DNA of 64,000 bases from Arthrobacter alkaliphilus (GTDB lineage Bacteria > Actinomycetota > Actinomycetes > Actinomycetales > Micrococcaceae), in the NCBI RefSeq assembly GCF_021483235.1, contig NZ_JAKEEC010000002.1, positions 124,001 through 188,000 of the forward strand, written 5' to 3'. Below, in pieces: positions 30,119-39,729 of this stretch. The stretch's first letter is position 1. The number at the start of each line of letters is the position of its first letter. The translations under genes were made by a program, and so were the position numbers. The notes under the pieces are model-generated. The model was given only the letters and a program-made list of their open reading frames with translations. It was not told the origin of the DNA and searched no databases.

Positions 30119-31528
30119 CTAGCCGCGGAGGTACGCCGCCAACCGGTCGGAACTACGGGCCGGAACGAAGCCGGTCCGCTTGATCTTGCTCAAGTCGAGG
30201 ACGCTGTTCAAGGGCCGCGGTGCCGCTTCCTTGTCCGCGAAATACTCCTTGGTGCTCACGCCGGTGACGTCGTCGCGCGACGCGCCCCGGAGCTCATAGA
30301 CGTCTCCCGCGATGTCCGCCCACGATTGCGGTTCGCCATCGTTGCTGAGGTTGTAGACGCCATAGGCCGCCTTGGATTCAAGCAAGTGCCTGATTCCCGC
30401 AGCGATGTCCTCGGTGAAACTGAGCCGGCCGATCTGGTCGTCGACGACGCTCGGCTTGATCCCGCGGTCAGCGAGGGACGCCATGGTCCGGACGAAGTTA
30501 TTGCCTTCGCCGATCACCCAACTGGTGCGCACGATGTAGTGTCGGGGCACTACGCTTACGACGGCGTCGCCGGCCGCCTTTGTCTGGCCGTAGACTCCCA
30601 GCGGGGTGAAGGCTTCGTCCTCCCCGTGGGTCTCGTCGGTACCGTCGAAAACGTAGTCCGAGGAAACATGGACAAGGGTCAAATCGTGGTCGACGGCGGT
30701 CTTGGCCAGGCGAGCCACTGCGGCGACATTGGCTTCCCACGCGGCTTTCCTGCCGGCGGGCGTTTCCGCAGCGTCGACGGCGGTGTACGCAGCCGCGTTG
30801 ATGATCGTGGAGTAGTTCTTCCAGTTACGGGCCGCGAACGAGTCCTCGCTGGACAAATCGAACTCGGCCCGGCCGGCGAACTCAACGGACGTGTCGCCGT
30901 CGTACATCTCCCGCAAGGCCTTGCCGAGCTGCCCGTTGGCGCCCACCACAAGGACCTTCTTCGGCGGCATGGGGGTCACATCAGCCAACCGCGGGTGGGC
31001 CTTGTCCTTGTCGGACAGTTCGGCCTGTTCAAGCGGGACTGGCCACGCAATGGCAGCGGTCTCGTCCGCGAGGTTCAGGAACGTGTATTGGCTCTGCGCG
31101 TCTGCAGACCAGTGATCGTTGACGAGGTACGTGTACGCAGTATTGTCCTCAAGCGTCTGGAATGCATTGCCTACCCCGCGCGGAATGAAGATGGCCTGGC
31201 TCGGGTCAAGCTCCGCGGTGAAGACCGCGCCGAAAGAAGGACCTTCACGCAGGTCGACCCACGCACCGAAGATCCGGCCCGTCGCTACCGAAATGAATTT
31301 ATCCCAAGGCTCGGCGTGAATGCCGCGCGTAGTACCGGCCTTCTCGTTGAAGGAGATGTTGTTCTGGACGGGACGGAAGTCCGGCAGTCCAAGTGCCACC
31401 ATTTTCTCCCGCTGCCAGTTCTCCTTGAACCAGCCGCGGTTATCGCCGTGGACCGGCAGGTCATAGAGAACCACACCTGGAATCGGCGTTTCGTGTGCTG
31501 CAAGCGGCTTAGAGAATTCCAATGTCAT
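30119..31528 (-). CDS. rmlCD: Bifunctional dTDP-4-dehydrorhamnose 3,5-epimerase / reductase (RmlC-RmlD fusion)
   Basis: A 469-residue protein. The N-terminal half is RmlC-like: DNRGWFKENWQREKM, GTTRGIHAEPWDKFISVATG (catalytic His), and IPRGVGNAFQTLEDNTAYTY. From about residue 190 the RmlD half starts with the nucleotide-binding loop VLVVGANGQLGKAL and carries the YGQTKAAGD (YxxxK) catalytic motif. It converts dTDP-4-dehydro-6-deoxyglucose to dTDP-rhamnose, the donor for rhamnosyltransferases in this locus. The gene follows rmlB in the same direction with a 3-base gap. Fusion of the two steps is common in Arthrobacter relatives. Confidence 0.9.
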   Translation of the reverse strand: MTLEFSKPLAAHETPIPGVVLYDLPVHGDNRGWFKENWQREKMVALGLPDFRPVQNNISFNEKAGTTRGIHAEPWDKFISVATGRIFGAWVDLREGPSFGAVFTAELDPSQAIFIPRGVGNAFQTLEDNTAYTYLVNDHWSADAQSQYTFLNLADETAAIAWPVPLEQAELSDKDKAHPRLADVTPMPPKKVLVVGANGQLGKALREMYDGDTSVEFAGRAEFDLSSEDSFAARNWKNYSTIINAAAYTAVDAAETPAGRKAAWEANVAAVARLAKTAVDHDLTLVHVSSDYVFDGTDETHGEDEAFTPLGVYGQTKAAGDAVVSVVPRHYIVRTSWVIGEGNNFVRTMASLADRGIKPSVVDDQIGRLSFTEDIAAGIRHLLESKAAYGVYNLSNDGEPQSWADIAGDVYELRGASRDDVTGVSTKEYFADKEAAPRPLNSVLDLSKIKRTGFVPARSSDRLAAYLRG

Positions 31529-31531
31529 CGC

Positions 31532-32572
<1,041 letters not shown>

Positions 32573-32695
32573 TTACTTCAGCAACGGGTGAAACTGCAAA
32601 AACTCTGGCACCACCAATAACAATAGGCACTTCCGTATGTCATTATTGTGGGGGCCGTTCCGTTCTCGGCCTGCCACGAACATCCGGGAGCCTCC

Positions 32696-34501
32696 TTGCG
32701 CAACAACCCAACCCCCAAAATCCTGCTCGCAATGACGCTCGCGATACCGCTCGCGTGGGGTCAAGCCGCCGTCCCAGCCAACGCGGCGCCGCCGACGACG
32801 GGACCCGCCCCGAGTCCGGCAGCGTCCCCGACGGCCCCGGCTGCGCCAGCCTCGCCGTCGCCTGCTGCCCCCCGCCAGGGGGCAGCGGTCCCCTCCCCAG
32901 CAGCACCGCAGGCGAGCACTCCAGCACCAGCACCGACTGCCCCGACTGCAGCGGCCACGCCGTCCGGCGCGGCTTCGCTCAGCGATGCGGAAAAGCTCAA
33001 GAAGTTCGGCGCGACGATGGGCATGACCAAGAAGGCCGGTCAGGTTGGAATCGCTTCGACCCAGCAGGCCAAGGTATTCAGCCAGGCCGGAGGCGAACCG
33101 TCCGTGCCGGAGCAGCCGGCGGGGACGCAGGGCAGCCCGTTGGGGCTGGACGTCAGTGGGTGGCAAGGCAATGTCGACTGGAACTACGTCTCGTACATGA
33201 AGGGTGCCCGCTTCGCATACGTCAAGGCATCCGAAGGAACATGGGCTTCGAACAGTTACTTCGCTCAGCAGTACAACGGGTCAGCTGCGGCCGGACTTAT
33301 TCGCGGCGCTTACCATTTCGCTCGTCCGAACCTTTCCCGCGGCGCCGACCAAGCTTCTGCCTTCCTGGCGAGCGGTGGCGGCTGGTCCAGTGACGGTATG
33401 ACTTTGCCGGGAGCGCTCGACATCGAAGATCATCCCGGCGCGTACAACGGTTCTCCTTACAATGAGGGCCTCAACTCCTGCTACAACATGAGTCCGGCCC
33501 AACTATCGGACTGGGTGGCCGATTTCGTTGATTACTACTTCCAAGCCACCGGAAAAGCAGCAGTCATCTACACCACGGCCTACTTCTGGAACAGCTGCCT
33601 GGGCGGAACCACAAGATTCTCGAACACCAACCCGGTTTGGGGTGCCTCGTGGTACACCAACAACCCTGCCAGTTTCGGAGGGTGGGGCTTTTACACCTTC
33701 TGGCAATATGCCGACGCCTACACAGATCAGAGCGCGACAACGCTGGCTACCTACCCGGGCGACCAGGACCTTTTCAACGGCTCGATGGATCAGCTTCGTC
33801 GGTTTGCCGCAACCCCCGACGCAAGTCCGGTAGGCCTCATCCCCGGCGCTACCCTTCTGACCGGAAAATGGGCGGGCGACGGTCGTAGCTACGTCGGATG
33901 GTACAAAGACGGATTCTGGTGCCTTCAAATGCCACGGGGTCCCCGCAAGTGCTTCGGGTACGGGAATCCAGGCGACAAGCCCGTTGTGGGTAACTGGAAC
34001 GGAAGCGGTACGGCAGGGATCGGCATCGTTCGTAACGGCGTTTGGTGGCTGGTAGATGACATCAACACCATGGCGATAACCAAGGTGGTTTCCTTTGGCG
34101 TTGGTTCCGACACTCCGATCGTCGGTGACTGGAACGGCTCCGGCCGGGACAGCATCGGTATCTGGCGTAACTCCAGCTTCCAGGTCAGCTACTCCGTCAG
34201 CAACCCGGTGGTGAATGAGTTCACTTCATTCGGAGTTCCGTCCGACACGCCCATCGTCGGGGACTGGACAGGCAGCGGCAAGACAAGCATTGGCGTCTGG
34301 CGTAATGGCCAGTGGTGGCTCAGCAGCCGTATCCAATCGCCTGTGGTTTCCAATGTGTTCAACTACGGAATCAGCACCGACAGCCCGGTTACAGGCGATT
34401 GGAACGGCGACCGCACGACTACAGTCGGGATCGTCCGGGGCAACAGCTGGCAGTTGACCAACAGCCTTTCGCAGCTGTCAGTGGACGTCCTCTACTACTA
34501 G
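32696..34501 (+). CDS. Secreted GH25 lysozyme with C-terminal FG-GAP/VCBS-like repeats
   Basis: A 601-residue product from the TTG at 32696, chosen for the CGGGAG in front; a GTG at 32648 is possible. Signal peptide (KILLAMTLAIPLAWGQAAVP) and a long Ala/Pro linker precede a GH25 domain: GLDVSGWQGNVDWNYVSYMK holds the catalytic Asp, and LPGALDIEDHPG the acidic pair of the second catalytic site. From about residue 395, repeated units such as GDWNGSGRDSIGIWRNSSF and GDWTGSGKTSIGVWRNGQWW form a beta-propeller-like wall-binding or structural module. It hydrolyses peptidoglycan. Its stop overlaps the convergent glycosyltransferase stop by 4 bases. Confidence 0.85.
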   Translation: MRNNPTPKILLAMTLAIPLAWGQAAVPANAAPPTTGPAPSPAASPTAPAAPASPSPAAPRQGAAVPSPAAPQASTPAPAPTAPTAAATPSGAASLSDAEKLKKFGATMGMTKKAGQVGIASTQQAKVFSQAGGEPSVPEQPAGTQGSPLGLDVSGWQGNVDWNYVSYMKGARFAYVKASEGTWASNSYFAQQYNGSAAAGLIRGAYHFARPNLSRGADQASAFLASGGGWSSDGMTLPGALDIEDHPGAYNGSPYNEGLNSCYNMSPAQLSDWVADFVDYYFQATGKAAVIYTTAYFWNSCLGGTTRFSNTNPVWGASWYTNNPASFGGWGFYTFWQYADAYTDQSATTLATYPGDQDLFNGSMDQLRRFAATPDASPVGLIPGATLLTGKWAGDGRSYVGWYKDGFWCLQMPRGPRKCFGYGNPGDKPVVGNWNGSGTAGIGIVRNGVWWLVDDINTMAITKVVSFGVGSDTPIVGDWNGSGRDSIGIWRNSSFQVSYSVSNPVVNEFTSFGVPSDTPIVGDWTGSGKTSIGVWRNGQWWLSSRIQSPVVSNVFNYGISTDSPVTGDWNGDRTTTVGIVRGNSWQLTNSLSQLSVDVLYY

Positions 34502-35274
34502 GAGGGCTGGTCCACCAGTCCGCGCAAGGAAAGCAGCCGACGCCGAGCCTCACCCATGAGGCGGAGCAGCACGACACGAGCGGCAACGATAGTCGCCAGA
34601 GAACGCCACCCCCTTGGGGTGGCGTTCTCGTCATGTAGGCGGCGGAGCAAGGTGGGTTCGTCCAGGTGCTCGATAGAGCCGGCCATGTTTCCAATAATCG
34701 CCAGCCAAAGGTCGTGGGATTCACGCAGGTAGGAAGGCACTGGGGCGAACGCTCCCAGAAGTTCGCGCCGGAAGGCCATGCCGCACCCATAGTAAGCGCG
34801 GTACCCAACCAGGATTCCGAAGAGATTCGCTAGCTTCCTGCTTCCGTCGGCGGACCTAAGCCGGGGAATCGCCGGCCGGGGCCCGCCTCCGAGAATGTCG
34901 AAATTACTGGCTACGACTGCGCTCCCTTGCAACGCGGACAGCATGTGCTCGAGCCTCCCGGGGATCCACACATCGTCCTGGTCCGCAAGGAAAATGAACT
35001 CGCCCCGGCTGGCCAAAACTGCATGCTGGAAGGAACGAACGTAGCCTTGGTTGCTCTCAGCCCGGATGAGCCTGATCCTCGGATCATCAAACGCCATGAT
35101 CTTTGTCACAGTGTCATCCGGCGAGGCGTCGTCAACGATCACCACTTCGTCTTCGGTACCAAGTTGGGAAAGAATCGACTCGAGCTGTTCCCCGACGTAG
35201 CGGGCTCCCTTATAAGTTGCCATGCAGACGCTGGCTCGTATCATCGGGGTGGCGTGCTCATTGCGTCCGTTCAT
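34498..35274 (-). CDS. GT2-family glycosyltransferase
   Basis: A 258-residue protein from the ATG at 35274 with GTGAGG upstream; the ORF extends to 35364. It starts IRASVCMATYKGARYVGEQL, with DEVVIVDDASPDDT and the metal-binding motif FLADQDDVWIPGRLEHML, followed by a C-terminal helical part (RRLHDENATPRGWRSL). Typical of cytoplasmic enzymes that add rhamnose or glucose to surface polymers. Its tail end contains a strong hairpin (34599-34629) and it is convergent with the lysozyme gene. Confidence 0.8.
   Translation of the reverse strand: MNGRNEHATPMIRASVCMATYKGARYVGEQLESILSQLGTEDEVVIVDDASPDDTVTKIMAFDDPRIRLIRAESNQGYVRSFQHAVLASRGEFIFLADQDDVWIPGRLEHMLSALQGSAVVASNFDILGGGPRPAIPRLRSADGSRKLANLFGILVGYRAYYGCGMAFRRELLGAFAPVPSYLRESHDLWLAIIGNMAGSIEHLDEPTLLRRLHDENATPRGWRSLATIVAARVVLLRLMGEARRRLLSLRGLVDQPS
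34599..34629 (+). terminator. Hairpin inside the glycosyltransferase gene, likely terminator of the lysozyme transcript
   Basis: Arms 34599-34612 (GAGAACGCCACCCC) and 34616-34629 (GGGGTGGCGTTCTC) are exact inverse copies with a 3-base loop. It starts 98 bases after the lysozyme stop, in the coding sequence of the antisense gene (ENATPRGWRS). The T-tract is weak. Confidence 0.6.
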
Positions 35275-35417
35275 GGCCTCACAGTCCGTTTGTTCATAGG
35301 GAGTGACGGGGTTTTGCGCCCTCCCGACCGACTGCACCATCTTAGGTGACGGCTTCCTCGCCAACCATCCCGTAAGATCGATGAAGACTGCCCGTGACCC
35401 AAGGACGCTCCTACCAA

Positions 35418-36650
35418 ATGAAGACCGTACTGCTGCGCCTCTCCGGGTTCACGGTTCTGCCGCTGCTGTCCTTGATCACACCGATCCTCCTCATCCCGGT
35501 CATTTCCAGTTTTGTCGGGGGAGACGGAATTTCGAGCGTCATTTCCGGCCAAGCGATCGGAACCTTCGCAGCAACCGTGCTTATGTGGGGCTGGAATGTT
35601 GACGGACCAGTCGCAATCGCCCGTTCCACCAGCGCTGACGAGCGGGGCACGGTCTACCTGCGAAGCATGAGGACCCGTATCCTCCTGCTGGCCCTCGTAC
35701 TTCCCGCCTCAGCAATCGTCGCCGCGCTGGTTGCCAATCCGGCTTTCCGCGCTGAAGCAATCGGCATGGCATGGGCCGTCGCTATTTCAGGGATGTCCCC
35801 GTCGTGGTTCTGCATCGGCCTGGGGCAACCCAAGCTGCTTGCCATCTACGACACCGTCCCCCGATTCATCGCCACCGTCACAGCAGCGCCGCTGCTGCTA
35901 TGGACACACCAGCTCTGGTTCTATACCGGGCTCCTCGTACTTGCGTCAATTGTTTCATTGGCCATATTCCACCGGACCTATTCCCCCGGGGGCCAGTGGC
36001 TACCCCGCGATGTCCGTTCCGCATTGCGGGAACTCGCCTCACAGGGCCGCACCGCCGGGATCAGCCTCGCGGGTAACGCCTACGCCTCCACTCCGACCCC
36101 GATCGCTACGGCAAGCACCGCTCCTGCAGCGTCCGGCAGCCTTGCGACAGTGGATACCCTTTACCGGTTCGGCCTATTTACCGTAGTTGCACTCGGGAAC
36201 GCCTTCCAAGGGTGGACACTCGAGCATGGCGCCGCGATGCGCCGCAGGCGCCATCTTGCTGCCATCTACGCCCATGCGGCGCTAGGGGTCCTTGGGGCGG
36301 CCGTGTTGACGGTCGCCGGTCCGTTCGTTAGCAGCCTGTTGTTCGCAGGCAAGGCCCAAGCCACCACCGAGCTGTGCTTCTACTACGGACTTGCGTTCCT
36401 GTTCCTCAGCGCCAGCACCCCGTTCATCCGGAACCTGCTTATTCCGGCAGGGCAGCAACATCTGGTCCTTTTATGGACGATGGTTTCTGCCCTCCTCGGC
36501 GTCGCGGCCATGATCTGGGCCGGGATGTCCGGCAACGCCCCCGGCATCGCTCTCGGGATGGCCCTCAGCGAGGCAGTCCTCTTCGTGGCGCTGCTGATTC
36601 CTGGATTCAAAGTTGTGAACACAGAAAGGCCGAGTCATGCAGACAGGTGA
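35418..36650 (+). CDS. Wzx-like polysaccharide flippase
   Basis: A 410-residue protein from the ATG at 35418 (GTG 35394 possible). It is a multi-pass membrane protein with about 11-12 helices (LLRLSGFTVLPLLSLITPIL, VVALGNAFQGWTLEHG, AFLFLSASTPFIRNLLIPAG). The pattern fits the oligosaccharide flippase branch (Wzx / MOP superfamily), which carries undecaprenyl-linked sugars across the membrane. It overlaps the following glycosyltransferase gene by 14 bases, so they are one operon. Confidence 0.75.
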   Translation: MKTVLLRLSGFTVLPLLSLITPILLIPVISSFVGGDGISSVISGQAIGTFAATVLMWGWNVDGPVAIARSTSADERGTVYLRSMRTRILLLALVLPASAIVAALVANPAFRAEAIGMAWAVAISGMSPSWFCIGLGQPKLLAIYDTVPRFIATVTAAPLLLWTHQLWFYTGLLVLASIVSLAIFHRTYSPGGQWLPRDVRSALRELASQGRTAGISLAGNAYASTPTPIATASTAPAASGSLATVDTLYRFGLFTVVALGNAFQGWTLEHGAAMRRRRHLAAIYAHAALGVLGAAVLTVAGPFVSSLLFAGKAQATTELCFYYGLAFLFLSASTPFIRNLLIPAGQQHLVLLWTMVSALLGVAAMIWAGMSGNAPGIALGMALSEAVLFVALLIPGFKVVNTERPSHADR

Positions 36651-37560
36651 ATCTTCGGCAGTCGTTGCCATTATTGCCGCCTATCGCCCGGATCCTTCAC
36701 TCGAACAGGGAGTGCGCCAACTGGTCCAGCAGGGCGTCCGCGTGCTCGTCGTCGACGACGGATCCCCTTCGGGCTTTGAGGGTGTGTTTGCGCAATTGAC
36801 CCAAGCCGGAGCCCGGGTCCTCCACCAGCCTGAAAACGCAGGCATTGCGGCAGCGCTCAACGCCGGTATTGCGCTTGCCCGGTCGGAGGGCGATCCGGAT
36901 TACGTCCTGACCTTGGACCAGGACTCCCGGCCCAACCCCTTCTACGTCCAAAACGCCATCGAGACAGCGCGGCGGGCGGCTTCTGCAGGAATAGACGTCG
37001 GCTTCATCTGCGCGTCCGCCTACAGCGGGCACGCAGTCCCGACGATGGGCTCCGTAGGATCCTTCACAGAGGCCTTCGATCCCATGCAGTCGGGCTTTAT
37101 GATCCCTATCGAAACCATCGACCGGGTCGGCGTTTTTGACACTGGACTCTTTATCGACGGCGTCGACTCCGAATACACAATGCGTGTGCGAAGCGCCGGA
37201 CTCCATGTCCTGGTCGGGGAAGCCTGCGACATTGACCACGACCTGGGTCAACGTGATCGCGCGCGACTGCTGGGAAGGCCCGTCGTGGTTTTTGGCCGGG
37301 AGATCTCCTTTAATTACCACTCCCCCAGCCGCGTTTACTACATCTGCCGGAACGGGACTGCACTCACACGCAGGTATGCCCTGAAGGCGCCTGCTTGGAC
37401 GTTCCGCAGGCTCGTTGAGGAGGGTAAAGCCCATCTGTTGCGATTTACTTTCAGCCCGGGCCGCCGCAAGCTGATTTGGGCCGCCATCGCGGGGTTCGCT
37501 GACGCTTTGAGGGGACGCACGGGCCGGATCCCCGCCGAACTGGAACGAAGACTCAAGTAA
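36637..37560 (+). CDS. GT2 glycosyltransferase, rhamnosyltransferase-like
   Basis: A 307-residue protein: AVVAIIAAYRPDPSLEQGVR, VRVLVVDDGSPSG, PENAGIAAALNAGIALARSE, then the metal-binding TLDQDSRPNP. These features are typical of the RfbF/WbbL-like rhamnosyltransferase group. The C-terminal half is helical with YYICRNGTALTRRYALK. The gene overlaps the flippase upstream by 14 bases. It is paralogous to the 40846 gene: the two share NxGIAAALNAGI, (L/M)DQDS and LFIDGVDSE. Confidence 0.85.
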   Translation: MQTGESSAVVAIIAAYRPDPSLEQGVRQLVQQGVRVLVVDDGSPSGFEGVFAQLTQAGARVLHQPENAGIAAALNAGIALARSEGDPDYVLTLDQDSRPNPFYVQNAIETARRAASAGIDVGFICASAYSGHAVPTMGSVGSFTEAFDPMQSGFMIPIETIDRVGVFDTGLFIDGVDSEYTMRVRSAGLHVLVGEACDIDHDLGQRDRARLLGRPVVVFGREISFNYHSPSRVYYICRNGTALTRRYALKAPAWTFRRLVEEGKAHLLRFTFSPGRRKLIWAAIAGFADALRGRTGRIPAELERRLK

Positions 37561-37630
37561 CCGAACCGCCAGAGGGACGCGATGGATGCCCGTCGGCGCC
37601 CCTCTCTGGAATTGATATAGTTTGGACACC

Positions 37631-38383
37631 ATGGAACCAACCCCCACAGCCCGCGTTCTGGTCATCATGCCAGCCTGGAATGAAGCCGAAGCGGTCGGCA
37701 ACACGGTGCGTGAAGTACTCGCGACCAGCGGCCGCTACGACGTCTTGGTCGTCAACGACGGCTCTACCGACAACACAGCAGCCGTCGCGGAAGCTGCGGG
37801 CGCAACGGTCCTCAACCTTCCGTTCAACCTCGGTGTGGGCGGGGCGATGCGTGCCGGGTTCAAATACGCTCGCCGGCTCGGCTACCGCCAAGTCATTCAG
37901 GTTGATTCCGACGGCCAGCACGATCCAAGCAGCATCGAAGAAGTACTGGGCGGCCTCCGGCATGCAGACATCTCCATTGGCGCCCGCTTTGCTGACCGGG
38001 GGAACTACAAGGTCAGCGGTCCTCGCAAATGGGCGATGGTCTTCCTGGCCAAAGTGATCTCGTCCCTCGCCAAAACGCGCCTCACTGATGTCACCAGCGG
38101 TTTCCGCGCCGGCAACGACCGGGCGATCAGCCAGTACTTGGATCACTACCCGGCGGAGTACCTCGGAGACACCATCGATTCCCTTGTCGTAGCGATCCGC
38201 TCCGGCTGCACAGTGACCCAGGTCCCCGTCGAAATGCGTGTGAGGCAAGGGGGCACCCCCAGCCACAACCCGGTGAAAGCAGCTATATATCTTGGTCGGT
38301 CCGTGTTCGCCCTGCTCTTTGCCCTGACGCGTAAGCGGTCTGCCCCGGCAGCCACAGTCCCCGAAGTCGAAGGAGTACGCTGA
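37631..38383 (+). CDS. GT2 glycosyltransferase, dolichyl/undecaprenyl-phosphate sugar synthase-like
   Basis: A 250-residue protein from the ATG at 37631 (TTG 37622 possible). ARVLVIMPAWNEAEAVGNTV, VLVVNDGSTDNTAAVAEAAG, NLGVGGAMRAGFKYARRLGY and VDSDGQHDPSSI are characteristic of DPM1/ArnC-like enzymes that transfer a sugar from a nucleotide to a polyprenyl phosphate. The lipid-linked sugar would feed GT-C transferases. The stop overlaps the DUF2304 start (TGATG). Confidence 0.85.
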   Translation: MEPTPTARVLVIMPAWNEAEAVGNTVREVLATSGRYDVLVVNDGSTDNTAAVAEAAGATVLNLPFNLGVGGAMRAGFKYARRLGYRQVIQVDSDGQHDPSSIEEVLGGLRHADISIGARFADRGNYKVSGPRKWAMVFLAKVISSLAKTRLTDVTSGFRAGNDRAISQYLDHYPAEYLGDTIDSLVVAIRSGCTVTQVPVEMRVRQGGTPSHNPVKAAIYLGRSVFALLFALTRKRSAPAATVPEVEGVR

Positions 38384-38817
38384 TGGGAAATTTCGCCGCG
38401 TTCCTGTTGGCGCTGGTCATCGTTGCCCTGGTTTTCGAAATGCTGCGCCGCAAGAAGCTCCGGGAAAAGTATGCAGCTTTATGGTTGATCGTCGGTGTCG
38501 CGACTTTGATCCTCGCCGCGTTCCCATATCTGCTGAACATTGTCGCGGGAGTCGTGGGTATCCAGGTACCTTCGAATCTCCTGTTTGCAATGAGCATCCT
38601 CATGTTGCTCGGCGTCTGCCTGCACTTGTCATGGGAGATCTCGGTCGTTGAGGATGAGACGCGCTCACTGGCTGAGGAAGTGGCCATCCTCAGGACCCAG
38701 TTCGAGTCCCTTGCTGGAGCCGCACACGCCAACACGCCGGTCGATCAAGCTGTCAAGACACCTGACCCTGCACCGGCCCCAACCTCCAGACAAGCAAGCG
38801 AAGGTTTTGACGCATAA
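38383..38817 (+). CDS. DUF2304 membrane protein
   Basis: A 144-residue protein with three membrane helices (FLLALVIVALVFEMLRRKK, ALWLIVGVATLILAAFPYLL, LFAMSILMLLGVCLHLSWE) and a coiled-coil tail. DUF2304 proteins commonly sit beside polyprenyl-phosphate glycosyltransferases, perhaps as a membrane partner. It overlaps the preceding gene by 1 base and is followed after 1 base by another GT2 gene. Confidence 0.8.
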   Translation: MGNFAAFLLALVIVALVFEMLRRKKLREKYAALWLIVGVATLILAAFPYLLNIVAGVVGIQVPSNLLFAMSILMLLGVCLHLSWEISVVEDETRSLAEEVAILRTQFESLAGAAHANTPVDQAVKTPDPAPAPTSRQASEGFDA

Positions 38818-38818
38818 C

Positions 38819-39706
38819 ATGCCCCTCGACATACTGATCCCTTACTGGGGAGATCCCGGTTACATGAAGGAAACTGTCAACAGCGTCCTCGCCCAGCACA
38901 ATGGCGATTGGCTTTTGACGGTCGTCGATGACGCCTACCCAGGCACCGAAATCAGCGACTTCATGGCCGGGATCCAAGACCCGCGAGTCAAATACATCCG
39001 CAAGGATCAGAACGCAGGCATAACGGAGAACTACCGGACCTGCGTTTCACTCGCCACACAGGAGGTGATGGTGATCCTGGGTTGCGATGATGTCTTGCTG
39101 CCGAACTATGTGGACGTCATCCTCTCCGCGCATGCCAGCTTCCCCGATGCCGCGCTGATCCAACCCGGTGTGGAGGTGATCGACGAAAAGGGTCGAGTCG
39201 TGGCCACACTTGTTGATGTGGTGAAGCAACGGATCATTAAGCCAAGAGGCGGTGGGCGGCAGCTCATGGCAGGAGAGCCAATCGCCGCCAACCTCATGCA
39301 CGGAGACTGGCTTTACTGGCCGTCTCTTGCCTTCCGTACGGACAAGATCCGTAAGGTGGACTTCCGCGACGGCTTCCCGATCATCCAGGATCTCGCCTTG
39401 ATTATGGACATGATCTACAACGGTGATCAGTTGCTGATCGATCCGGAGGTTTGCTTCCAGTACCGCCGGCATTCAAACAGTGCATCTTCCACCAAACTCG
39501 TGGATGGCTCCCGCTTCGCCGGTGAACGCGAGTATTTTGAAGTCGCTGCCGCCCAGGCCGATGAACTTGGTTGGACGAAAGCTGCCCGGTCGGCGAGGCT
39601 CAGGCTGACCTCCCGTGCACACGCCGCAGCCCTCCTTCCCAAGGCGGCAGCGAGCCGCAACAAAGCCGCCGTCAAGGCCCTCGTCCGACACACTTTCGGA
39701 AAGTAA
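38819..39706 (+). CDS. GT2-family glycosyltransferase
   Basis: A 295-residue protein from the ATG at 38819, 1 base after the preceding stop. PLDILIPYWGDPGYMKETVN, LTVVDDAYPG, NAGITENYRTC and ILGCDDVLLPNYVDVILSAH mark a GT-A fold glycosyltransferase. The C-terminus is basic and Ala-rich (AAALLPKAAASRNKAAVKAL). The donor and acceptor are not known; it is within the rhamnose/galactan polysaccharide locus. Confidence 0.85.
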   Translation: MPLDILIPYWGDPGYMKETVNSVLAQHNGDWLLTVVDDAYPGTEISDFMAGIQDPRVKYIRKDQNAGITENYRTCVSLATQEVMVILGCDDVLLPNYVDVILSAHASFPDAALIQPGVEVIDEKGRVVATLVDVVKQRIIKPRGGGRQLMAGEPIAANLMHGDWLYWPSLAFRTDKIRKVDFRDGFPIIQDLALIMDMIYNGDQLLIDPEVCFQYRRHSNSASSTKLVDGSRFAGEREYFEVAAAQADELGWTKAARSARLRLTSRAHAAALLPKAAASRNKAAVKALVRHTFGK

Positions 39707-39729
39707 CTTCCGCTACGAAAGGTCCAAGA

